In this document: piece after piece, positions 31,393 through 42,534 of the stretch | How the letters are laid out: each line of letters opens with the position of its first letter | How positions within the stretch are numbered: the first letter of the stretch is position 1 | NCBI GenBank assembly: GCA_033032865.1 | Contig: JAWHQI010000229.1 | Span: 2,380,501-2,444,500 of the forward strand | DNA from: Dactylorhiza incarnata | Lineage: Eukaryota > Streptophyta > Magnoliopsida > Asparagales > Orchidaceae | Length of the DNA stretch: 64,000 nt | Reading direction: 5' to 3' | The notes under the pieces: model-generated | The model's input: the letters and a program-made list of their open reading frames with translations, nothing else | Told to the model about the DNA's origin: nothing | The model's database searches: none | Translations under genes and position numbers: made by a program

Positions 31393-33018
31393 TGAAAGTG
31401 AGGAGAGAGATCTGAATTAACTCTAGAGGGGGTGAATATAGTTTATAATTTTTTTCTCAAATCACGGTATTTGAATTACACAATATTTCAGCAAATCAGA
31501 TTCAAAATCACAAACATTAAATAAAAATAGTAAGATTCAAGAATTAAAAGCTAAGCTATAGAGAGGTACATCCAGACGACACATTTTTATAGAGTTTTCC
31601 TTAATCAATTGTGTACTCTCTTCCACGGCTTGTAGAATCATACTGTCTTCACCAAGGCGATGAACCTTTTTGCATATGAGATTCCAACCTCCTGAATCTT
31701 TTCACATAGGAGATTCAAAACCTTCTTAGATCTTTTGGTAGGAGATCTTGTAACCTTTACAACAATTTAAGAATAAGAATATTCAGAGATGTGATAGAAT
31801 AAGAATATTCAGAGATGTGATAGAATTCTTCTAGCGGTGTGTTACCGACATACACACAGAAGAGCCGCCATGGCAGGTTTATTCGAGAAGGACGCGCGGC
31901 AACACGAGCGCGGGGGTGCAAACCGGGGCGGACACCGCGGGATGATGGTGACCGAGCGGGTCAGGCATTGGGGTGTGGGCAAGTGGCCTTGGGCCTTGTA
32001 TCTTTATTTTAATGTTATGGTTTTGTTGTTTGTTGTTTTGGGTGGATCCCTCCTATAAAGGGGATCACCTTTGTGATAGGAACCATCTTTGGATCAATTG
32101 AATCAAGTGGGGCTGCTCCCCTTCTTTTCTCTCAACCCTAATTCCCTCTCCCTCTTCCTCTCTCTCTATCTCTTCTCCCGTGCCTCTCCCCTCTCCTTCG
32201 CTCGTTACCGCCGGACGACATCACCTACGGAAGCCCCTCTCTAGCGCTGTCGTCGCCCCTGCCGTCCGCCGATACCTAAGTGGTATCACGGTGTCTTAGA
32301 GAAAAGAAAGAGACGCAATTTTTAGAGAGGAAGAAGAAAGAATTAGACAGAGGGAGGAGAGGCAGAGAGCTCTTCTTTTTTCTTCTTGTAGAGGTATATA
32401 TAGGCCTTCTTTCTCCAAAATCAAGTAGGAATGTTACACGAGATCTCTTTCCTATAGGGTTGAATTCTCCTTCTGTATATTTTCCATATCAGCTCCTCTA
32501 TAAATGACATTCTCCATCTCTGAAATCTCCTTAATCGAGAAATCACCTTCCAAATTCTCTGATTTCTTCCTGGAAAGGAAACCCTAACTGGTCGAAAGAG
32601 ATCCCGTCAGAAATGTCCTTCTAAATGCTTCATGCATCGATTTACAATTCGACTTAAGATTAGGTGCGTTGACTTGTATTGTTAACCGCACTTCCCGTGC
32701 TCTGACTTAGAACATCTTTATACGTCGATTTTTTCTTTGTGTTTTGACTGAGAAATCGACTTACAAGCTTCCTTCAACGCTTTCCTAAATCTGAGCTCTG
32801 AGTTGGTTGTGCTTCGACTTCACATAGCTGTTCATCAAATTAGTTCCCATACAATTCGATGTATGTCGATATCAAATCAACGTTTCTACCTTAACTTCAT
32901 GAATTTGACAGCTTCTTTGAGGCTTCCTTTTGGCTTCTTCTTCTGATCTTCTTCAACCTTGTTTGGCAAATCTTATTCTAGTTTTGTGCCCTACAAATCC
33001 ATAGGTATTTTCCCAACA
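31393..33018 (-). mobile_element. Solo LTR with perfect TSD, interrupted by a second solo LTR
   Basis: Ends TGAAAGTGAGG and ATTTTCCCAACA, flanked by AGGTG at 31388-31392 and 33019-33023. On the minus strand it begins TGTTGGGAAAATACC. It contains the 449-bp solo LTR at 31840-32288, so its own length is about 1172 bp. A 29-bp tandem duplication (ataagaatattcagagatgt...) lies at about 31768-31825. Confidence 0.82.
31840..32288 (+). mobile_element. Nested solo LTR (449 bp) with perfect TSD
   Basis: Begins TGTTACCGACAT and ends AAGTGGTATCA, flanked by CGGTG at 31835-31839 and 32289-32293. A TATA-like ctataaagg lies at about 32053 on the plus strand, followed by a CT-rich leader-like stretch, so the LTR is probably oriented plus. 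Confidence 0.8.
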
Positions 33019-33221
33019 AGGTGGATGCCAATACTAACGACTTTCATGACGATTAGAAAGTATGAGTATATTTTATGGCGCAAAAGAATGAAACTTAAAC
33101 TAAGTTTAAATAATGGAAAATTAAACTGAAAATAAGCTCAGAGGAACATAAAGACTCTTATGACTTGATGGCTTGGGATATTGTTTGGGCTTGTTTAAAT
33201 AATTTTGCAAGGATGATGGCT

Positions 33222-33634
33222 TAGTTATTAAAGGCGCACCAAGGCGCAAAGGGGTCTTGGAGCCTAGGCACAAGGCTCAAGGCGCAGGCGCGCGCCTGAC
33301 GAAGGCCAGACGCAACTATATTCGGTGTAAATAATCTGCATCAAACATCACTGCATCTTCTTAATCGGATTTTTCATCTATTCTACTCATTAATAATTCA
33401 TTACTATCATTTATATCTCTTAAAAATATAATCAATGTGATCTAAGTCTCAACGCTCGATTATATTTCACAAACACTTAATCATGAAAAAAAATATTTAG
33501 TTCTTACATTATTTTGAAAAAAAATTTACAATAGAAATTGCACCTAGACGTGTCTTTTATGCTCCAAATGCGTACAAAAGTGCAAACCTCTGAGCCTGGT
33601 GAGTCTTGAGCCTTAGGCGCGCCTTTAACAACTA
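33222..33634 (+). mobile_element. MITE-like element, copy 1
   Basis: 413 bp with terminal inverted repeats TAGTTATTAAAGGCGC and, from the right end, TAGTTGTTAAAGGCGC (one mismatch). Subterminal regions are rich in aaggcgc and aaggctcaagg motifs. No coding capacity. A diverged copy in the opposite orientation is at 45368-45823. The superfamily was not determined; a clear TSD was not found. Confidence 0.7.
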
Positions 33635-35372
33635 GGGATGATAGTATATTAATTCACTGCATACAGCAAAATGGGGTTGCAGAATAGATGAATATAACTA
33701 TATTGGACAAAGTTTGTTGTAGTTGTCCAATGTTAATATTTCCAAGGTATTTTGGGCTGAGGCAGTATACTTGTTCTTATTAATTCGACTTCATCAACGA
33801 CCATTATTTGCAAACGCCATTAGTGGTATGGTCAGTTTCACCGATTGATTATTTTGATTTGAAAATATTTGATTCTGTTTTTGCTCGTGTAAATGTTGGT
33901 AAATTGAGTTGCGGTCAAAAGTGCATATTTTGTAAGGCATGTAGAATATTATGAAAATGTTCATATGATGGTGTACAAATCCTAAGTCACATAATTTTAC
34001 TATGAACAAAATTTTATTATTAATAAAGATGTACTTTTAATGTGTCTACCTTGTTAAATCAGAAGAGAGTTCTTGGATGATAATGGGTAGACTGGTGTTG
34101 CAAAGTATATGGTGCTTGATATTGAAGTTTCATGGAGAATGAAAAATGCTCTCTAGTTTATCCTACAGATATAGAAACGTAGAATATTATGGAAGATTTT
34201 GTTGAGGAACATAAAAGGTTATTTTACCTGTCTTTGAAATTCGGTTTTGTAGATATGCTTGTTTAATGAGCCAAGCGCCATCGTTTCCTTCTTATGGTCG
34301 AGCGTCTCTTCCAGAATTGAGTATCATTGCTTCCCTAGGGCTCTGGTTCATTGATTTTTTGGTTGCTCACCACTTTTTAATCTTTCATCTCTATCGAGCT
34401 TTGATCTATAATCTTTGAGTGACATTCATATTTTTTTGCCACACCATTTTCCGTTTCTTGCACCTGCAATTGCATCTCCTACCATTCATTACACTGCGAG
34501 GGGTTCATAACCCTTTTTGGCTTTCTGCTGTGTTGCTTATTATCTGGTGGTTATTTTGTTGTCTTGGTTCTCTTAACCGAAAGGGTTGAAAAAGAGAGAG
34601 AAATGAGGAGAACGAGGATTGCGGTTAATTGGTCATTGGTGTGATCTTATAGTAGAGTTGGAGCTCCGTTCCTGAATTCTCGTTGACATTGCAAAGTTTC
34701 GATTTCATGTGACACCTTAATTCCTCATCAACTAGATTGACAACTATTCTTACTTCAAGCAAGTGGTAACTTTATTTTCCCTTCAAGAACAGTTATCAAT
34801 TTATTATATTTAGTTATCTGGACAGGTTTTGATCATCAAGTTCTTTAATACGCCAACACTCTTGGCACTAGCATGTTCTTGTTGTTGAAATTTGCTGATT
34901 ATTTAGGTCGGTATATGATGGAATTGCAACATAAATTGAAAGGAGCATGATATTATTTTTTTAAATGTGAGCATTACAAGTATCATTTGCAGATTGACTT
35001 TTTTCTACATCTCATAGCAATTTCTCAACGTTATAAAAACATTTCAAAAATATAGCACTAGCAAAGTTTTGTGCAATAACCTCTATTTTGTAGAAGTTAG
35101 AAAATCTTTATTAAATATTAATCACGTGAACTTCCAGTATTCAATTTGACATTTTACTTGCATCTACCAACCAAGCTGTTATTTCATATGTTTTGGTGTG
35201 TTTTTGATTGTTCACTCATTAGCCCTTTTGATCCGGGGTGTGTGCACGTATATGTGGAGTCGGAGATTTCTATTCATCTCATGGCTTTCTTTAAGCTTTC
35301 TTGATTTTAAAATTACTAGTTGTTCTTGAGGTCAAACATCGTTACTGAACTGTGGTAATTGAACTGCTGCAG

Positions 35373-35446
35373 GATTATATCTTCGCCCAATAACCGAAAC
35401 AAAACTTCTAGTAGATACTTCTAGAGGTGAAAGACTTCGGATCAAT
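35373..35446 (+). CDS. ERGIC3/Erv46-like protein, exon 2
   Basis: The 74-bp exon completes the split Arg codon of exon 1 and encodes LYLRPITETKLLVDTSRGER followed by LRIN. This is the start of the luminal part just after the first transmembrane segment and is strongly conserved in plant ERGIC3 proteins. The acceptor is CTGCTGCAG|GA and the donor AAT|GTAATT, ending in phase 0 after codon 72. It lies between two giant introns full of transposons and, unusually, between two inverted copies of a MITE-like element. Confidence 0.88.
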
Positions 35447-35886
35447 GTAATTACATTTCTCCATCTTTTTTATGTTTAATTAGTAGGTTATAGTCCCATC
35501 TGATTTAAGTAAATGTTAACCCTTGCCACATTGTCTCTTATTTCTAGTTATTTGTTTCTCCAGAGTTATTTCTAATTATTTGTTTCTTTGATAAGCTTAA
35601 AAAGTTTCTGACCATGTCTAATAAAGACCCCCCATGTCCATGAAATCTTGTTCGTTATCATTTCCATACCAATTGAGGACTGTGGTTTGTCTCAAATATT
35701 TGTGAAATGGGCATGGTTTCAATCCAGTATGCGGTTCATTATACCCACAGCTTTGGCATCCATAAGTGCTAACTACATGTGGATTTTAAATTAGCCATCA
35801 TTTGTTTGTGTGGTTAACTGAGATTTCTGTCAGACGACCGATCCTAGGTTAGAGTAGTAGTAGTGGGAGGAGGCAAGGAATAAGAG

Positions 35887-35929
<43 letters not shown>

Positions 35930-36636
35930 GGGAGAACTAAAATTATAGAGGGAGGAGTATCTTAATTTTATCTCAATTCAAGTTACCTTCTCATCTAAGG
36001 CCATACTTTTATAGAAACAGGAGTGCTGGCTATTGCAGATAATACATAAGTAAAACAAATAAAATAGAACAGTATGGACATTCTCCTAATTACAAAGTAT
36101 CAGTTAAATTATGGTTAAATACAAATTCCACACAACTTTGTTTTGCATAGGATTTGTTCTGTACTGCATCAATTCATTGGTCTTAAATGAACGCTCTCTT
36201 GAAGAATTGAAAGGAGATTATCAAGGAAATGATGGAGATGGAACTCTGTGTGTATATCTGTCCTCCGTAGTGGCAAAGACATTAAAAAAAAAACTCAAGA
36301 GATTGCTACAATGGAGAAGAGATTCCGTGGCTACAATTGTTGTTTTTGTTCTGGTATTGATGATAGGATTTTCTTATTTCATGTTTGAACTCAACCTTCT
36401 GTGGTTGAAGCAAACCCTAATCCTTTGAAATAGGGCGTTAATCATTATGAACTATAGCATTAATAATTGTGGAAAGTTGCAGAAGATCAACTGCATTACA
36501 AGTCTGTTATCAGTAGAACATGCAATGACTATTATCTCATGTATCTCAGCCTTAGAATGGATACTTAATCATAGGATCTGTAAGATCTGTCCTAACCTCT
36601 GATATTTGTGATTCAGAGGTATCCTTACGAGGGTCT

Positions 36637-37030
36637 TTGGAGTGGCGTGAAGGGTTGCTAGAGTTCTTGAAAGTGAATGAGGGTGGAAGTGTGGCGATTG
36701 CTCCACTATGCCGCGTCATGGAGTTGCTGGAGTCGGCACTAGCAAGGGCCTAACAGTTTGGGCATCTTTTCTACAAACAATCGAACTCATATTGGCTGAA
36801 GAGAACATATATAAAGGATAAAATTATGTCAAATCCATCTGATGGACGAGATTGCACAATTAAACCGCTTGACCTAACTTTCAAATTACAACAGAAAAAA
36901 TATAAAAAGTTACATAAAAATAGGAAAAAATTGAGTCGGTCGCAGTCGCGGGCTCTGGTCGTCCATTCAACGATCCTAAGAGTGTCGATCCCTGTCATTC
37001 TCCCAGATGACACGCGATCAATCACCATTA
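36637..37030. repeat. Dispersed repeat, left copy
   Basis: 36637-36780 (ggagtggcgtgaagggttgc...cagtttgggcatcttttcta) matches 47915-48062. 36829-37027 (atctgatggacgagattg..., cgatcaatcacc) matches 54385-54565. The two right-hand matches are in the same order and are separated by the DNA containing the copia element, as if one repeat copy had been split. It may be the 3' LTR of the old Ty3 element that begins at about 37036. Confidence 0.55.
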
Positions 37031-37248
37031 TTTTCTCTTACTCAAAAAAATTCATCTCTGATGAGTGAATAATATAATTCAAAGTAGAAAATGTCTTCGT
37101 TGAAGGTCGTCGCGTCACAACAGTTGCTGAGGGTCTCACACATGAAGTAAGCCTCTGTATGGGTGAATGGTAAGGCTGCGACAGAGGCTTGACATATAAA
37201 TGAGGTTGTGGTAGCGGCAGAAGTTTAGGCTGAAGGGAAAAGTTGATG

Positions 37249-37797
37249 TTACCGAAAATTAGGCGGCTCTATATCTATAATCAAATCGTCAACATTAAAT
37301 ACATGATGAATACTCATATTCATAGGGTTATCAAACTTATAAAAGTTTGACTCAGTCTTTCTCTTAGAAGTGTATGAACTTATTTGCTTAGCACTCAGAT
37401 TCATAACTATCCTCAATGAAAACCTCAATTCATTTGTTATCATCATCCAGTCACCGTCTTTGAAAAATTGCTCCCTCGTGTGACTATTTGCGCAAGTGTT
37501 GAATATTTCATTATTTAATATACTTTTACGACAGAGTAGGACATGTAAATCATGCAATAGATGCAAGTGACAAGTGATCAACCCAACATACTTACTAAGG
37601 TAGACCTACATAGTCATGGGAGTCCCTAAGAATCGACGGTTTATAAGGAGGCTCTTTGCCCTAAGAATCGGCGGTTTATAAGGAGGCTCTTTGAGAGGGG
37701 TGTAAAAATATTTGTTGAGTGTGCAGTGACCACTCAGATGATAACTCGAGAAAATAACACTACGGTATGGATCTATGGTGTGCCAAACATGTCCCAT
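37249..37797 (-). pseudogene. Pol C-terminal remnant of the old Ty3 element
   Basis: The frame at 37249-37581 shows FKDGDWMMIT, then YKFDNPMNMSIHHVFNVDDL, recognisable as the integrase C-terminal region (compare the usual GDxVMVR and FNVxDL signatures). The separate frame at 37606-37797 has YFYTPLKEPPYKPP, matching the repeated EPPDxPP motif in the ORF of the younger element. Frames are broken and no catalytic domain remains. Confidence 0.6.
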
Positions 37798-37893
37798 ATG
37801 TGGTGACTCATCAAAAGGGTCGTGTAGGAAATATCATTGCGAATGTGACGATCGCTTGAACGAGTACCCAAGCCATCGACACTGGAATAAATG

Positions 37894-39307
37894 TGACGCA
37901 TGACGAATCTATAGGTGGCGGATAAACCGTGACCTAACCTTACATGTTATGCAAAGCCCGACAGTGTGAATCCAAATTAGGTAATAAATAAATAATGATA
38001 TCCCACACAGTTAATTCACAGCAAGATACAATAATTAAATTAGGGCGAAACAAGCTAAGGCTTTCCTCCGCGTGGAGGGCCAAAACACGAGCGCGCGGCG
38101 AATAAACCCTGCAAATCACAATAATAATCTAACAAACAACTACTATGCAAGATATTCAAAACAGGTACAAGATCCAATCCAATATAAATATGCTGAAAAT
38201 AATAATCTAATACAAATAAGACTCACAAAGTAGTGGGCTGACCAAGACACTGAAGAATCCGGAGCCGGAGATGCGTGGATGACGATCCGAGGTGGAATCG
38301 AAGACGGGAAAGCGACATAAGTGGCTGTCCTTGGCGGTGGAAGGTGAAAACAGACCGGAAATGGATGGATCCGGCCACGTGGGTAGAGATCTGGGCGGGG
38401 GTATCCGATGATTTGAGAGCGGATCCGGGCTGGATTTGTCCAAATCTGGACTGATGTGGACAAGGAGGGGTTGGGGGTGGTTCCACGTAGAGGGGAGGGG
38501 TGGTGGTGATCGGTTAGTGTTGGGGAATGAGCGTGGGGCTGCTGAAATGGGGATGGGAGGCTGGCTGGTTGGAGAAGGGGGGCTGTGGGGGGCGGCAGGT
38601 GGCTGGGAGGAGGGGCGGCAGCGGGTTGAAGGGCTGGGAGGAGAGGTGGCAGCGGGATGAAGGCTGGGAGGAGGGCGGCTGGATGGCTACAGGAAGGGGG
38701 GAAAGGGGTTCAGCAGGGGCGGCGGCTTGCTGGAGGAAGCAGAGAGGCTGGCGGTGGAACAGGGGAGGGGAAACCTTATAAATGAACAGTACATTTCATT
38801 TTTGAATAGTGACACCTTCAAGGTTCCGGGCTGGAATTCTGGACAGCAAAATGGTGACTGATTTTGGGGCTGGGGAGGCTGAGAGAGAAGGCGTGGGAGG
38901 GGGGAGAAGGAGCCTAGGGTTAGGGCAAACCTTGGGGGGGAAGATACAAGCCTAGGAGTCGTCACCTAGGGTTCCACGGAGTCGGCATCGTGGTGGGATC
39001 GCGGGAATCCGGGAATACAATTCTCCAAACTCTGCAATGCCTCCAATCAGCCCACTACCTATCTATTTATAATAAAATAAAGGTTAGGGCATCCCACCTT
39101 CAACGGCTATGATTGGTCGGAGGTGGGGCCACCCAAATACATCAAAACAAGTGCAAAATTAATAAACTAATATATCAAATTGATTTGCAACGTGAATCCG
39201 AACACATCTGCGGAGTCCGATCGTCGATCCGGGCACGTCATATATGGAAAGTCGCCAAATCAGCCCCGAATGGACCCAAAGCTCGTCCTCGCCTCTGCTC
39301 CGCATCA
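37894..39307 (-). repeat. 3' LTR of the 37894 element
   Basis: 1414 bp, plus-strand start TGACGCATGACGAATC, end CTGCTCCGCATCA. All ORFs inside (38143-38965) have near copies in the other LTR and show no conserved domain, so none is called. Confidence 0.9.
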
Positions 39308-39884
39308 ATCTCCCCGCCTTGAAAGAATTCATCTCCCGATGAGTAAGGGTCAGAATTCTCTCGTCGTATGCTAGGTAAAACTCGAAAAGGCCCGTCAGAG
39401 GTCGCTCAAGTGTCGTCGCTGAAAAGTGACCTCGCCAATCAACTCCTCCGGACTGAAAAGTTTCCATCCCCGATGAGTGGAGACGGACGCACTGACGTCG
39501 AAGTCCGGGAGCGAATCGATCAAGCTCTGCTGCAAGTTCCCAGATCTCATCAACGCTTGTAGTAGGAATGTACCGGCGGAATATGGTCTCCGTGATTCTC
39601 TCAACGCTCAACTCATGAGTGGTGGATCCTGGTGCGATCGACGGCGCCGTGGGTAGAACCAAAGAAGACGAGTCCCCAGGTGGGTGGGTGTCAGGAGTGG
39701 GTGAGTAGTGGTGGTCATCAGACGTGGGTGGGCTATGAGGGTGGTAAGGCAACGAGAGTGGAGTTGTGGGTGGCTGGAAGTCCCCACTGCTTGGGTCCAC
39801 ATACTCGCGAGGCTCGTAGTACGCCGTCATATCTTCAACACTAAATACCAGGTGGATACCCACCCATACTTGCAGGGATATCAA
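39308..39884 (-). pseudogene. Integrase C-terminal tail continued in a second frame
   Basis: From about 39884 the minus strand reads HLVFSVEDMTAYYEP, continuing the integrase-like tail of the neighbouring ORF but shifted by one base; the shift lies near 39860. It is followed by a Ser/Pro/His-rich linker and a conserved-looking segment (ERITETIFRRYIPTTSVDEI, LRRQCVRLHSSGMETFQSGG) before running into the 3' LTR. The open frame extends to 39159 inside the LTR. This is the 3' end of a former pol gene. Confidence 0.6.
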
Positions 39885-41040
39885 GATCGTAGATGTTTGC
39901 TTCGATCTGTCTCATGATTATATAGGGATCCATTCGCCTAACGCTCAAGCTTTTAGCAAGCCTCGCACGGAGCATCACAACGCAGATTCTCACCATCACC
40001 TGCTCGCCTTCATGAAGTATCTGTACTTGCCAATGAACATCCGCATGTGATTTAGAAGATTTATTACCAATATGGATTATTCGTCGGACCGACTCATGAC
40101 ACACATGCAAACGATGAACAGACAACACAACTGACTCATGCAGATGACGAAGAAACGACTCAACATACTCATGCAAATGATGTAAATGAGACATGACCGA
40201 CACAACGTGCTTTCTATGGGAAAATCTAATAATGACCTGAAAATATATCTCAGGAGGTGGCCTATCAGGAGGCTCTCTCGGGGGAGTGTAGAAAAACTCA
40301 TCCAGTGTACGACGAGTGTTCAGATGATCGCGTGAGACATCTATACTCAAATGCGAGCTTGTAAAGATCCAAGTGTCTCTCAGGGAACGTGACACATCAG
40401 GGGGCTCACCAGGAGGTGTGTAAGAAAAGTCATCACGAATGCGACGACCACCTGAATGAGAATCGTGTATACCGACTAAAAGACGTGACTCTCGAGTGTG
40501 GTGCGTGCCCCCGAAAATAAAGAGCTCGTCTGGTGGGTCAGCAGGTGGTGCATCCCAAAATTCAGCGAGAGTGCGAGGTGTCAGCAGGTGGTGCCCTAAA
40601 TATTGGATGCTGCTTACAATATCCATCCTCTGGGACGGGGTCAGGGACGATAATGGAAGATGCTTCCATAACTCAATACTCATACATGCGGGGCTCACCT
40701 GAATCGCATCCTCACCAGGATGTGGTGGCTCATCAGGAGGCTCAACAGGGGGATCGTCATAGAACTCGTCACTAGGGTCATGATCCTCTGTATGATTCCC
40801 CTCGTGAGGGGTAGTGTGCTCGTGAATGGACGACATAGCCACTACGAGATCAACACCAGGTTCTGGTCTCTCGGTCGTGATGTGACTCAGGGCAATGACA
40901 ATGGGAGAGCGACATAGATCTACGCTCAAGAATGGGTCTGTGGGTGCGGTGTCAAGACGCGAGTCCAGGGTAGGGGTGCTAATCAACCCATGACATGCCA
41001 AAGGTGGTGGTGTGGGTGAGGGGAGGAATAATCGTGACAC
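39841..41040 (-). CDS. Pro-rich repeat ORF with integrase-like C-terminus (399 aa)
   Basis: Not a standard gag. The first 280 residues contain about four imperfect copies of a motif of the form (D/A)EFxYxPPxEPPDxPP (for example LDEFFYTPPREPPDRPP), spaced roughly 40-70 residues apart. The last 60 residues (EGEQVMVRI...RRMDPYIIMRQIEANIYDL) match the C-terminal region of Ty3 integrases, normally the end of pol. It stops at 39841 because of a one-base shift. It may be a fusion created when most of gag-pol was deleted and a spacer expanded. Whether a protein is made is unknown. The same repeat motif survives in the old copy (37606-37797). Confidence 0.5.
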   Translation of the reverse strand: MSRLFLPSPTPPPLACHGLISTPTLDSRLDTAPTDPFLSVDLCRSPIVIALSHITTERPEPGVDLVVAMSSIHEHTTPHEGNHTEDHDPSDEFYDDPPVEPPDEPPHPGEDAIQVSPACMSIELWKHLPLSSLTPSQRMDIVSSIQYLGHHLLTPRTLAEFWDAPPADPPDELFIFGGTHHTRESRLLVGIHDSHSGGRRIRDDFSYTPPGEPPDVSRSLRDTWIFTSSHLSIDVSRDHLNTRRTLDEFFYTPPREPPDRPPPEIYFQVIIRFSHRKHVVSVMSHLHHLHEYVESFLRHLHESVVLSVHRLHVCHESVRRIIHIGNKSSKSHADVHWQVQILHEGEQVMVRICVVMLRARLAKSLSVRRMDPYIIMRQIEANIYDLDIPASMGGYPPGI

Positions 41041-41115
41041 CTAGACATAATGAAAAACCTATAGACTCTACGATTGCGTATCAAAAAAAGTGTGTAACCT
41101 ACCTCTGATACCAAT

Positions 41116-42534
41116 TGACGCAGGACGAATCTATAGGTGGCGGATAAACTGTGACCTAACCTTACATGTTATGCAAAGCCCGACAGTGTGAATCCAAATT
41201 AGGTAATAAATAAATAATGATATCCCACACAGTTAATTCACAGCAAGATACAATAATTAAATTAGGGCGAAACATGCTAAAGTTTTCCTCCGCGTGGAGG
41301 GCCAAAACACGAGCGCGCGGCGAATAAACCCTGCAAATCACAATAATAATCTAAGAAACAACTATTATGCAAGATATTCAAAACAGGTACAAGATCCAAT
41401 CCAATATAAATATGCTGAAAATAATAATCTAATACAAATAAGACTCACAAAGTAGTGGGCTGACCAAGGCACTGAAGAATCCGGAGCCGGAGATGCGTGG
41501 ATGACGATCCGAGGTGGAACCGAAGACGGGAAAGCGACGTAGGTGGCTGTCCTTGGCGGTGGAAGGTGAAAACAGACCGGAAATGGATGGATCTGGCCAC
41601 GTGGGTAGAGATCCGGGCGGGGGTGGATAGATCCGATGATTTGAGAGCGGATCCGGGCTGGATTTGTCCAAATCTGGACTGATGTGGACAAGGAGGGGTT
41701 GGGGGTGGTTCCACGTAGAGGGGAGGGGTGGTGGTGATCGGTTAGGGTTGGGGAATGAGCGTGGGGCTGCTGAAATGGGGATGGGAGGCTGGCTGGTTGG
41801 AGAAGGGGTCTGTGGGGGGGCGGCAGGTGGCTGGGAGGAGGGGCAGCAGCGGGTTGAAGGGCTGGGAGGAGGGGTGGTAGCGAGATGAAGGCTGGGAGGA
41901 GGGCGGCTGGATGGCTACAGGAAGGGGGAAAGGGGTTCAGCTGGGGCGGCGGCTTGCTAGAGGAAACGGAGAGGCTGGCGGTGGAACAGGGGAGGGGAAA
42001 CCTTATAAATGAACAACACATTTCATTTTTGAATAGTGACACCTTCAAGGTTCCGGGCTGGAATTTTGGACAGCAAAATGGTGACTGATTTTGGGGCTGG
42101 GGAGGCTGAGAGAGAGGGCGTGGGAGGGGGGAGAAGGAGCCTAGGGTTAGGGCAAACCTTGGGGGGGAAGATACAAGCCTAGGAGTCGTCACCTAGGGTT
42201 CCACGGAGTCGGCACCGTGGTGGGATCGCGGGAATCCGGCAATACAATTCTCCAAACTCTGCAATGCCTCCAATCAGCCCATTACCTATCTATTTATAAT
42301 AAAATAAAGGTTAGGGCATCCCACCTTCAACGACTATGATTGGCCGGAGGTGGGGCCACCCAAATACATCAAAACAAGTGCAAAAATAATAAACTAATAT
42401 ATCAAATTGATTCGCAACGTTTATCCGAACACATTTGCGGAGTCCGATCGTCGATCCGGGCACGCCATATATGGAAAGTCGCCAAATCAGCCCCGAATGG
42501 GCCCAAAGCTCGTCCTCGCCTCTGCTCCGCATCA
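41116..42534 (-). repeat. 5' LTR of the 37894 element
   Basis: 1419 bp, start TGACGCAGGACGAATC, end CTCCGCATCA, followed by TSD AAATG. The 275-aa frame on its minus strand (41365-42192) is Pro/Ser-rich, has a broken counterpart in the other LTR and is not considered a gene. Confidence 0.9.

Larger units (their letters stand above)
16724..35372 (+). other. Giant intron 1 of the ERGIC3-like gene (18,649 bp)
   Basis: Donor GTATGT and acceptor CTGCTGCAG. It contains, in order, the 8-kb Tat-type element, a gag-only fragment, a 2.3-kb LTR-like block, a solo LTR carrying another solo LTR, and a MITE-like element. Stretches not covered by those entries (16724-17647, 27471-27699, 33640-35372) are AT-rich with no gene or transposon boundary recognised. 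Confidence 0.75.
37894..42534 (-). mobile_element. Non-autonomous Ty3-type element with 1.4-kb LTRs (4641 bp)
   Basis: LTRs are 37894-39307 and 41116-42534 (TGACGCA...CCGCATCA), flanked by AAATG at 37889-37893 and 42535-42539. The primer-binding site inside the 5' LTR is minus-strand TTGGTATCAGAGG, of initiator-Met type. The tract before the 3' LTR (minus strand AAGGCGGGGAGAT) is a good polypurine tract. The 1.8-kb interior encodes a Pro-rich repeated protein fused to an integrase tail, with no gag, protease, RT, RNase H or integrase core. The two LTRs differ by a few percent and small indels (for example 9 bp missing at about 38402), so it is older than the Tat-type element. Confidence 0.9.

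Noticed and set aside
41365..42192. 275-aa minus-strand ORF
   Set aside because: Falls wholly within an LTR, is Pro/Ser-rich, and is interrupted in the other LTR.
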